Under the pieces are notes generated by a model. That model had not been told where the DNA came from and did not search any database. It saw nothing but the letters and a program-made list of their open reading frames with translations. This document shows, in pieces, positions 1 through 7,400 of a DNA stretch of 13,585 nt. Source of the DNA: a bacterium BMS3Bbin02. GTDB taxonomy: Bacteria; Actinomycetota; Acidimicrobiia; Spongiisociales; UBA5794. Each line of letters begins with the position of its first letter. The first letter of the stretch is position 1. Made by a program: the position numbers and the translations under genes. The stretch spans positions 1 through 13,585 of the forward strand of contig BDTL01000109.1 in assembly GCA_002898115.1 (NCBI GenBank), written 5' to 3'.

Positions 1-982
1 ATTCGTCGTCAAACGAGCGCTCAACAATGGCCTTTACGCTGGCTGCTTTGACGAACTGTAGGAATCCGGAGTATCCGAAGGTTTTTTCGGAGAACGAAGA
101 ATCCGCCTTGCGCATGCGGTCCTTCAATCCGGACAGGGACGCACCGTCACCGTGCGCACGTTCAGCGACGACCGAACGAAGCAGCTCAAACGCCTTCGCC
201 TCACCCTTGCCTTCGGCTGGGAAGGACACAACCGGGTCGCCCTGGCGCTCCGACTCGTCTAGTTGGACCACACCGCGCTCTCCGAGGTTGCGCATCAGCT
301 CACCAAAGGACCGAAACCCGTAGTCCGTCTCGGCGAACGTCGAATCTTTACGCAGGAGAGCCCGCTTCACCTGCGACGAACGTACCTCCTTGTCACCGGA
401 ACGCAGGATGCCGGACAGCGTTCGGGAGATGATGCCGTCGAGCGCCTTGAGATCCTTGACCTGAGGCCTTACCTCATCCTTGCCACGACGAAGCACACGA
501 GCCTGGGGAACCTCCACGCCGTCAAGATTCTCGTAGAATAAGAACTCATCACAGGCCGGCGGCAGCAATGCGGACGTCGAAGCCTTGAGACCCACTCCGA
601 TGACTTGCTTATTGAGCTCACGAAGCTTGTGCACGAGAGGCGAAAAGTCGGAATCCCCGGTGCAGATCACGAACGTCGTGACATAGTCTCTCTCGAAGGC
701 GAGCTCGACAGCGTCGACAGCCATCTTGATGTCCGCCGCATTCTTGCGAACCGCCCCCCGGCGTTGTGGGATCTCGATCAGTTCAACATGGTTGTCCGTG
801 AGCATGCGCCGATCGTCCTGAAACCGTGACCAGTCGGCGTAGGCACGGCGAACTACAACCCGCCCCCGTTCAGCGAGGGCATCCGCAATGGGGCCGAAGT
901 CGAAGGTCATCGAGAGGTCTTCGCGCGCCCCGATCGCGAGATTCTCGTAGTCAATGAAAAGGCCTATGCGTACGTCGTCCAT
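1..982 (-). CDS. NYN-domain putative RNase with two OST-HTH/LOTUS domains (3' end off window)
   Basis: Reading back from the ATG at 982 gives 327 codons with no stop before the window edge. Residues 1-150 form a PIN-like NYN domain. The start has the IDYEN pattern (D11, N14), followed by an acidic position in a KNAADIKM segment (D84, with D90) and a CTGDSDF motif (D110, D112), so the metal-binding acids of a nuclease are present. Two winged-helix OST-HTH/LOTUS domains follow at about 175-245 and 262-327, each with the YGF/FGY-type core motif. The family is known for RNA binding and probable ribonuclease activity in the cytoplasm; the target RNA cannot be read here. An in-frame TGA lies just upstream and no other start lies between, which fixes the start. 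The only good Shine-Dalgarno-like GGAGGT is 18 nt away, too far, whereas TACGAT lies 6 nt upstream, suggesting a leaderless mRNA. Length and C-terminus are unknown. Confidence 0.9.
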   Translation of the reverse strand, partial: MDDVRIGLFIDYENLAIGAREDLSMTFDFGPIADALAERGRVVVRRAYADWSRFQDDRRMLTDNHVELIEIPQRRGAVRKNAADIKMAVDAVELAFERDYVTTFVICTGDSDFSPLVHKLRELNKQVIGVGLKASTSALLPPACDEFLFYENLDGVEVPQARVLRRGKDEVRPQVKDLKALDGIISRTLSGILRSGDKEVRSSQVKRALLRKDSTFAETDYGFRSFGELMRNLGERGVVQLDESERQGDPVVSFPAEGKGEAKAFELLRSVVAERAHGDGASLSGLKDRMRKADSSFSEKTFGYSGFLQFVKAASVKAIVERSFDDE

Positions 983-988
983 CCCCCA

Positions 989-994
989 ATCGTA
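989..994 (-). promoter_or_regulatory. -10 box (TACGAT) for a leaderless NYN gene
   Basis: TACGAT on the minus strand fits the actinobacterial -10 pattern TANNNT. It ends 6 nt before the ATG at 982, so transcription would start at or next to the A of the start codon. No convincing -35 hexamer is seen 16-18 nt upstream. This is inferred from sequence only. Confidence 0.45.
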
Positions 995-1090
995 TCAGGA
1001 ACCTCCAGACTCTTAGGGATGTGCTCCGTATGTGGGCATGGCGGAGTCAGTGACCACCCTGTTTCCCGCTTGTACGCCCGAATCAGACAA

Positions 1091-2551
1091 CTAAACCGAC
1101 GTCTTGCTTCTCCGTTCGGCTGTTCGAGCAATGCGGTTCGCCATTCTGCGAAATATCGGTGCGTGGAACGGGAGCAAGGACCACCAGTAGAGTCGACCGG
1201 TAAGGCCCTTCGGGACGAATCTGGCGGTCTGGATTAGCCGAGATCCCTCACCGTTCGGCGTAACCGACCATCCGAGCCAGGCGGTGCCCGGAACCTTCAT
1301 TTCGGCCTGCAACAGCAACCGGCGCCGATGCAGGTCGATGGCTACAACCCTGAAGAAGTCCAGCGCCTCTCCGGGTCGGAGTTCTTCAGGATCGCGCCTG
1401 CCGCGACGCAGCCCAACCCCGCCGATCAATCGATCAAACCATCCCCGCGCAATCCACGCCCAATTCATGGAGTAGTAGCCAACATCGCCGCCAATTCGTG
1501 TGACCGCCCAGAACAGATCATCCACCGACGCCGATGACGCTACAACGCGACGGTCGACCTTCATCGCAGCACCCGACCAGGCGGGATCGCCCGGCAGGGG
1601 CCCGGCGGGAGCAGTCAGCGCATCGGACCAGCGCGTCTCGACCTCGGAGTGGGCAATTCTCGAAAGAGCCCGCTCCAGAGCTTCGCGGTAGGGCATAAGG
1701 CCGGCAGGGTCGAAACCAGGCGGAGATGGTCGCGTCGCGACAACGTCAATGGACAGGCTTTCGATGAGCGGCCGCGCAACCCCTACGGGGAGTGGGGTGG
1801 CGAGGCCGACCAGTAGCGGCGACAGACGCTGGCTAAAGATCGGCAGCGGTATCACTATGCGCTTCCGCAGGCCCGCAACTTCGGCGTACACCTGCATCAT
1901 TTCCAGGTAGGTGAAGATGTCCGGTCCGCCGATGTCATAAATCTCGTCCACCGGTGTGGGATAGTCGAGGATTGAGACCAGAATCTCAAGCACGTTGCGC
2001 ACCGCGATCGGTTGACAGCGGGTCCTCACCCACTTCGGTCTCATCATGATCGGGAGGACCTCGGTCAGATGTCGAACCATTTCGAACGACATCGAGCCGG
2101 ACCCGATGATTACCGCCGCCCGCAGCTCCACGACCGGAGTCGTTCCCGACGCGAGAATGTGTCCCACTTCATGCCGACTGTCAAGGTGCTCCGACAAATC
2201 CTCATCGTCAGATCCCAATCCCCCCAAGTACACAATCTGGCGTAGACCGGCCCGTTCGGCGGCGGCGCTGAAGTTCTGTGCCGCGGCTCGCCCACGTTCG
2301 GCATAACTCCTCGGGGACCCCTTCATGGCATGGATCAAGTAGTACGCGGAGTCGCAGCCCTCTAGTGCGCGGTCGAGACTCTCCCGGTCAAGAGCATCGG
2401 CTGCCACCACCTCGACCTGATCGCGCCAGGGATCCAGGGTGAGCTGAGAAGGGTCACGAGACATGCATCGCACCTCGTGACCTCGATCGAGCAGCCGTGG
2501 AACCAGTCGGCCGCCGATATATCCAGTGGCACCGGTGACGAGGACCTTCAC
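1091..2551 (-). CDS. Atypical SDR (NDUFA9-like NAD(P)-binding) protein with C-terminal DUF2867
   Basis: The protein opens with MKVLVTGATGYIGG, the glycine-rich TGxxGxxG dinucleotide-binding loop (residues 6-13) of a Rossmann fold covering roughly residues 1-265. An SRHEVGHIL segment (about 126-134) stands where classical extended SDRs have YxxxK, so the catalytic Tyr-Lys pair is absent. This is usual for the atypical NDUFA9-like subgroup. Residues about 327-477 match DUF2867, with its aromatic, arginine-rich pattern. The two-domain layout and 486-residue length are typical of a widespread actinobacterial family annotated as NAD(P)H-binding or nucleoside-diphosphate-sugar epimerase; the substrate is unknown. 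I prefer the GTG at 2551: TAGATT stands 7 nt upstream, giving a leaderless layout, and the domain starts at once. A TTG at 2560 would add three residues. The gene seems to be its own unit, separated from its upstream neighbour by a repeat copy. Confidence 0.9.
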   Translation of the reverse strand: MKVLVTGATGYIGGRLVPRLLDRGHEVRCMSRDPSQLTLDPWRDQVEVVAADALDRESLDRALEGCDSAYYLIHAMKGSPRSYAERGRAAAQNFSAAAERAGLRQIVYLGGLGSDDEDLSEHLDSRHEVGHILASGTTPVVELRAAVIIGSGSMSFEMVRHLTEVLPIMMRPKWVRTRCQPIAVRNVLEILVSILDYPTPVDEIYDIGGPDIFTYLEMMQVYAEVAGLRKRIVIPLPIFSQRLSPLLVGLATPLPVGVARPLIESLSIDVVATRPSPPGFDPAGLMPYREALERALSRIAHSEVETRWSDALTAPAGPLPGDPAWSGAAMKVDRRVVASSASVDDLFWAVTRIGGDVGYYSMNWAWIARGWFDRLIGGVGLRRGRRDPEELRPGEALDFFRVVAIDLHRRRLLLQAEMKVPGTAWLGWSVTPNGEGSRLIQTARFVPKGLTGRLYWWSLLPFHAPIFRRMANRIARTAERRSKTSV

Positions 2552-2558
2552 GTCCTTC

Positions 2559-2564
2559 AATCTA
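2559..2564 (-). promoter_or_regulatory. -10 box (TAGATT) for the SDR-DUF2867 gene
   Basis: TAGATT on the minus strand fits TANNNT and ends 7 nt before the GTG at 2551, so the transcript would begin at or next to that codon. It overlaps the alternative TTG start at 2560, which argues against that start. No convincing -35 box is seen. Confidence 0.4.
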
Positions 2565-2587
2565 CCAAATCAAGACCCACCATCCGA

Positions 2588-2636
2588 TTCTGGCGTCCAC
2601 AGCCCGCTGTTTTGGTGCGCTTTCGGACGCTAGAAC
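2588..2636. repeat. 49-bp repeat, copy A (downstream flank of the SLH-LRR gene)
   Basis: This copy matches the one at 4272-4320 at 42 of 49 positions by eye, in the same orientation and without gaps. It begins TTCTGGCGTCCAC and contains an identical 17-base core, CCGCTGTTTTGGTGCGC. Its ends form an imperfect inverted repeat: the TTCTGGCGTCCA arm pairs with CGGACGCTAGAA at 10 of 12 positions. In this copy the loop also holds ACAGC-CC-GCTGT. It lies 9 bp past the SLH-LRR stop codon. There is no T-tract after the stem, so it is not a standard terminator. The family is unrecognised. Confidence 0.75.
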
Positions 2637-2645
2637 GAGAAAGGT

Positions 2646-4124
2646 CTACGGGCAGCCGTCGTCCCAGGCCGAATCGAGACCGGCAAGCCACGTCGTCATA
2701 CCCGAAGGCTCAGGAGTTGGTACCGCTAGGCAACCGTTGGAGCCGAGGGTGAGGAACGTCAACGAGCCACCTTGGGAGACATCCAGCCCTGCATAGAACT
2801 CAGCCGGGATCTCGCCGGACAGGGAGTTGTTGACAAGATGCAGGCCGGTGAGGTTGGCAAGGTTCCCCAGTTCAGAAGGGATCGATCCCGTCAACATATT
2901 GCCCGCCAGGAACAGTTTGCCCAGATTGGCCATAGACCCGAACTGCGGTGGGATTGTTCCGGTCAAAGAGTTCGAGTTAAGCACCAACGTTTGGAGGTTG
3001 GACAGGTCCGCAAGCTCGCTCGGAATCGAACCCGAGAATTGATTGCTCGTGAGATGCAGAAGAACAAGACTGCCGAGGTTCCCGAGCTCGGGCGGAATCG
3101 GCCCGGACAACGAGTTGCTCACAAGGTTCAGCACACTGAGATTGGAGAGAGTCCCGAGCTCCGGTGGAAGCGTCCCGGAGAGAAAATTGAGACCGAGATA
3201 CAGTGCTTGGAGGTTGGTGAGGTTGGCGATCTCCGCCGGGATCGTCCCCACCAAATTATTGCTGGCCAATTCAACGTCAGTTACGACACCGCCGGTGCAG
3301 GTCACACCAAACCAGTCGCACGGATCCGACCCGGCATCAAGCCATCCGGTGTTGTCGGTCCAGCCGGCCCCGCTCGTGGCGCCGTACAACGAGACCAGGG
3401 CCTGACACTCGGAAACCGGGATCGATGTCACGTCATCACACATCGCCGCATCCGGCGGCGGCGGACCGATCGGCAGCAGCCCGAGGGCTCGGGCCAGGAA
3501 TGACGCCATCTGGTCACGCTTTACCAGATCAGTCGGGCAAAACCGGTCGTTGTCCGGTGGGTTACACCCCAACGTCACCCCCGCGGTCGCCAACTTGTTG
3601 ATATCGGATTCAAACGTCGATCCGACCGTGTCGGCGAACCGACCCCCACCGCCGTCGTCCGCATATCCAAACGCCCGAGTCAAGAACGCCGCCATCTGTC
3701 CGCGGGTGACATTTCCGTCGGGACAGAACTGATCGTTCACCGGCGGATTACAGCCTTTGGTTATGTCGGCGGCCGCCAATCGATTGATGTCGGCCTCGAA
3801 TGGTGATCCATCGTCATCGGAGAAGAAGTCCTCGGATGTACTCGGCAACGTTAGAGCCCTCGTCAGGAACGCTGCCATTTGCCCACGAGTGACTGACGCG
3901 CCGGGGCAGTACAAGTCGTTCACCGGAGGGTTGCATCCCTTCGTGATCCCGACATCGGCGATCGCCTCGATGTTGGCCTCGTGGATATTGCCGTCGTCGT
4001 CGGAGAACGTGCCGGCGAAATCAGCCCCGGCAGTCGCTATACCAACCGAGGCGAAGACCAACACCGCCGACATCCCGACGACACCGAATCGTGGAAACAA
4101 GTTCCGTAACGATCGCCAACCCAC
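2646..4124 (-). CDS. Secreted surface protein: three SLH repeats plus plant-type leucine-rich repeats
   Basis: The 492-residue product begins with a signal peptide (MGWRSLRNLFPRFG, hydrophobic core 15-31, likely cleavage after ATAGA near residue 34). Three SLH repeats follow at about 35-90, 97-150 and 160-213. Each carries GCNPP, FCP/YCP and a (T/K)RxQMAxFLxRA motif. They probably bind cell-wall polymers. After a Pro linker (219-224), residues 228-280 resemble a plant-type LRR N-cap with paired cysteines (WTDNTGWL, CDWFGVTC). About seven 24-residue LRRs of the NxLxGxIPxELGxLxNL type run from about 282 to 449, then a C-cap with C465 and C491. The likely role is ligand binding or adhesion at the surface; no catalytic motif is seen. 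The GTG at 4124 is chosen because GGAGG lies 5 nt upstream, the signal peptide starts there, and a TTGACG/TATGGT promoter sits just upstream. The open frame extends to 4367, but that part precedes the promoter. Confidence 0.88.
   Translation of the reverse strand: MGWRSLRNLFPRFGVVGMSAVLVFASVGIATAGADFAGTFSDDDGNIHEANIEAIADVGITKGCNPPVNDLYCPGASVTRGQMAAFLTRALTLPSTSEDFFSDDDGSPFEADINRLAAADITKGCNPPVNDQFCPDGNVTRGQMAAFLTRAFGYADDGGGGRFADTVGSTFESDINKLATAGVTLGCNPPDNDRFCPTDLVKRDQMASFLARALGLLPIGPPPPDAAMCDDVTSIPVSECQALVSLYGATSGAGWTDNTGWLDAGSDPCDWFGVTCTGGVVTDVELASNNLVGTIPAEIANLTNLQALYLGLNFLSGTLPPELGTLSNLSVLNLVSNSLSGPIPPELGNLGSLVLLHLTSNQFSGSIPSELADLSNLQTLVLNSNSLTGTIPPQFGSMANLGKLFLAGNMLTGSIPSELGNLANLTGLHLVNNSLSGEIPAEFYAGLDVSQGGSLTFLTLGSNGCLAVPTPEPSGMTTWLAGLDSAWDDGCP
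2778..3281 (-). repeat. 72-bp tandem coding repeats (LRR array)
   Basis: The LRR section has about seven 24-codon units at 72-bp periodicity. The protein consensus is LxxLxLxxNxLxGxIPxELGxLxN. Units are diverged at DNA level but keep frame and length, so the array looks maintained by selection rather than freshly duplicated. Confidence 0.8.
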
Positions 4125-4160
4125 CGCGGCCTCCAGACCTTCAAGGAGAAGCCGTTTCCA

Positions 4161-4190
4161 ACCATAGCCACCATCAATTGCCAGCGTCAA
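4161..4190 (-). promoter_or_regulatory. Promoter of the SLH-LRR gene (TTGACG-N18-TATGGT)
   Basis: The minus strand has TTGACG (4190-4185), an 18-nt spacer and TATGGT (4166-4161), close to the housekeeping sigma consensus. The start point would be near 4154, leaving a leader of about 30 nt that contains GGAGG (4134-4130) 5 nt before the GTG at 4124. This supports the internal GTG over the ATG at 4367. Confidence 0.6.
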
Positions 4191-4271
4191 CACATCGGCA
4201 TGACTGCGCGAACACGCCTGTACCCTCCGCGCCGGAGTAGACAACCAGAACCCGAACAGTTGATCCTTCAC

Positions 4272-4320
4272 TTCTGGCGTCCACGGACCGCTGTTTTGGT
4301 GCGCAATTGGACGCCGGAAC
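4272..4320. repeat. 49-bp repeat, copy B (upstream flank of the SLH-LRR gene)
   Basis: This is the partner of the copy at 2588-2636, in the same orientation, 42 of 49 bases identical, 1684 bp apart start to start. The terminal arms pair better here: TTCTGGCGTCCA with TGGACGCCGGAA matches at 11 of 12 positions around a 25-base interior. It lies in the 276-bp gap between the nuclease stop and the SLH-LRR start, next to a separate hairpin at 4327-4358. Confidence 0.75.
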
Positions 4321-4326
4321 ATGAGA

Positions 4327-4358
4327 GTGGAGGATGGCGCTCTCGCACCACCCTCCAC
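4327..4358 (-). terminator. Hairpin with GAGA tetraloop downstream of the nuclease gene
   Basis: On the minus strand two 14-nt arms (GTGGAGGGTGGTGC and GCGCCATCCTCCAC) pair throughout with two G-U wobbles and a GAGA (GNRA) loop. The hairpin starts about 43 nt after the nuclease stop. No U-tract follows, which is common for actinobacterial terminators. It is plausibly a terminator or a 3'-end stabiliser. The pairing is also strong in plus-strand RNA, so direction is inferred from the gene. Confidence 0.5.
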
Positions 4359-4400
4359 CTGGATCACCGGTCTACGTGACCGACTCCTGTTTGATACCGA

Positions 4401-7400
4401 CTAGATGGCCATGTGGGGATGCCCGGCGGTTGCGCGATCCGCGTCGCGCCATGCCCACCGGAACCGCTGTATCGCCCGGTTGTATCGACCCTGGTCCCAG
4501 TACCACTGGCCTTGTCGCAGCCTACGCTCGGCACGATCGATTCTCCACTGGGTCCCGCCGTTCTCGATGGCTTCGGCGATTTCTCGCTCCGCCAACGTGT
4601 AGTCCGCCTGTGCCATAAGTTCGAGAATTGCCGTGATCTCATCGCTGAGCGGGCTCGGGGCGTGCTCAAGCCTGTGGAGCACACGAGCCGTGTACTCCTC
4701 GTAGCGGAACACGTGCTGCCCGATGCGCGGTGTCAATGACCAGTCGTCCTCCCACAACGACGAATTGAGGGAAGCTTCGAGCCAGTGCATCGCAATCTTG
4801 ATACGGAGATCCCACCAGTAGTTACCGGTCGGCGGGATTGCATCGAGACGTTCCAGGGCCTCCGTCTTGAGATCGCGTGGCGACTCGAACTCCAGACCAA
4901 CCAACACCGGATCGTGGTCCGCGCTGCGGTACACCGTCGAACCATCGAAGATGTCCTGATTGAAGTCCCTGCCGGACTCCGCCGGATCGATAATGTCATC
5001 GTTGAAGTCGAGCACCCTCGGCTCATCACTGTTGATGTGCCAAATGTCAACGCTCGACACCTTCGACGTCAGTGACTCCGTTGAGAATGCGTAGTCGAGC
5101 AATCCGGTCATTCCAAAGAACGTGAACGAGTAACGATCGGATGGCTCGATGAACGACTTGGTCAAGTTATCAAGTCCGGCGTCCAACGTCGTGATCGGAT
5201 CTTCCTCGGCGTACGAGTTGAAGTCACCGATCACCAGGACGTCATCATCACCGGTCGAAGCCTGCAGCTCCGCAACGAAGTCGAGGAGCGCCACTGCCTG
5301 GGCAGTTCGACGTGCGTTGTAGGCAGCCTGACCATCGTTCTGATCAAGGTCTGCACCGGTCGCGTTGCGTGAGCTCTTCGACTTGAAGTGGTTGACAACA
5401 ACTGTGAACTCGTCGCCTTCCCATGTGAATGTCTGCGCGATCGGGGGACGATCCTGAGCAAAGATCGGATCATCGTCGGCGACAGCCAGGCCGACTGTCG
5501 AAACCTTATCCAATCGATAGATGATGCCCACCTTGATAGCGTTCGTTGAGCCGAGACCACCCGGATACGCAGGTTCAGCAACCGTAGCCCACACGGTCGC
5601 GCCCTCGGCTGCGTTCAATGCATCAACCAGGTCCTGGACCGCAACGTCACCGTTGTTCTCCAGCTCCTGGAGACCGATGATGTCGGCACCGAGCGCACGC
5701 ACTGCGGTCACCATCTTGGTCTGCTGACGCAGGCGTTCGGCTACAGAGTCCGCACCACGAGCCCCGTTGCTACCGTCGTCGATCGTTGTCCAGTAGTTGA
5801 ACATGTTCAACGTGGCGACAATCACGTCACCCTCGACATCCGGTCCGGCGGGCCTTGGGTTCGTGCCGTTCCATGTTGGTTCCGCCGTCGGGTGGAGTCG
5901 GTAGGATCCGAATCCGTATCCAAGAACACCGACGAGGTCCGACGTGCTGTCGCCGAGGCGCAGCGTTCCGTCGCTGCCCAGGTACGGAACGGTCGTCGGG
6001 AACTGACCCGTCGATCCGTCATCCAGGAGGAGACGAGTCCCCTCAAGCGAGTCCGCAACAGTGTTGCCGTTGTTGTCGAACCCGGGCGCCGGAGCCGAGT
6101 TGTTGGTCGGCTGGAACTGACGTTCCCCGCTCGACAACACGGCCTCACCGAAGCGGTGCAGGTTGAACGTATCGGAGACGTACATGTCCTGCGGGAACGA
6201 GAGCAACATTCCTTCGAACGGCTCCCTGTCTGCCACCGGCAGTGTGAGGTCCGTAGGAGTCACCGTTCCCGAACCCGTCACCGTCACGGTGGCGAACCCT
6301 ATCTGGGTCATCCCGAAGAACTCATCCACAGTACCGATGACCTCGACGAGATCACCAACCTGGACATCCGTTGCACCACCCGGGTAATACACGAAGATGC
6401 CGTCAGAGGTGGCAGGGTCACCGTCGCCGGCGGGGTCCTGCATATAGAATCCGCTCTGCTCCCCACTGTCCTGGAAATCACCGGTGACGACACCGGTCGT
6501 GATGACATCAGCATCCTCGAATGGCGAGCTGCTCCCCGACCCCTGAATCTCGGGAATGGTCGCGATCGCCGGCGGGCCATACCCGATGACTACCGGATCA
6601 TGGTCGGATGCACGGAACTCGTCGTTCACGTACAGACCGTTCGACGACTGTCCGAACTCGGTGTTGTAGTCCAGGATGCGCGGCTCGTCCGCGTTGATCC
6701 GCCAGGCCGCAGCGCCGGTCACATTCGTCATCGCCTCTGTGGAAGCCATGATGTAGTCGAGTGATCCCCACTGTCCCCGGAACACGTATGTGTAACTGTC
6801 GGCAGCAGATGTGAATGACCGCAACGTATTGGTGTAACCGGCGGCTTCGATCGTGGTGATCGGGTCTTCCATGGCGTACGCGTTCAGGTCTCCAAGGATG
6901 AAGACGTCGTCGCTTCCCGATCCCGTCGGGTCGCTGGCGAGCCAGGAGGCAAGAGCTGCCGCCGCTGTCGTACGGGTGATGTTGCAGTTACCCTGCCCAT
7001 CTCCGATGTCCGGGTCACCCAGTATGTCGCAGTCGGAGCCCTTGGACTTCAAATGGTTCACCGCGGCGGTGAACACTCGTCCGTTGTTGAGCGTGAATGA
7101 CTGAGTGAGAACCGCACGGTTCTTGTCGTCGTTGAACGCAGGATCGATCGACGAGTCAAAGATCATGGCGGCACCGAGTGGTGTCACTTCTGCCGGCTTG
7201 TACAACAGACCGACCGCAATGGCGTCGGTTCCGATACCGGCGCCACCCGGGTTGACGAAGGCATAGGTGCCTGCACCGGAAACCGCGTTGAGGCCGTCCA
7301 CCAGGTCAACGATGGCCGACAACGAACCGAACCCGTCGTTCTCGATCTCCATGAGGCCGATCACCTCGGCATCAAGTTTGACGATCGCCGCGATGATCTT

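Noticed and set aside
1041..1082. Possible third, decayed copy of the 49-bp repeat just after the SDR stop
   Set aside because: The minus strand shares short blocks (TTC, GCGT, AAGCG, AAACAG) in the same order, at the same distance from a stop as copy A. However, gaps are needed and the right-hand arm is missing, so chance cannot be excluded without a computed alignment.
2772..3503. Long plus-strand open frame of 243 codons opposite the LRR region
   Set aside because: It is antisense to a clearly repetitive LRR coding array. Its protein (repeated Gln/Arg-rich units) is just the mirror of the 72-bp repeats, and no family is recognisable.
2588..4320. Integron gene cassette with attC sites
   Set aside because: The repeats bracket one gene like a cassette, but they lack RYYYAAC and GTTRRRY core sites in either orientation, and no integrase gene is present in the window.
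4125..4367. N-terminal extension of the SLH-LRR frame to an ATG at 4367
   Set aside because: It would put the signal peptide more than 80 residues inside the protein, runs across the 49-bp repeat and the hairpin, and lies mostly upstream of a good TTGACG/TATGGT promoter. The GTG at 4124 has GGAGG at ideal spacing.
5892..6764. Plus-strand open frame of 290 codons inside the nuclease gene
   Set aside because: It is antisense to the OB2 domain and the end of EEP1, which have clear family motifs. Long antisense frames are expected in GC-rich genes, and no promoter or ribosome site was seen.
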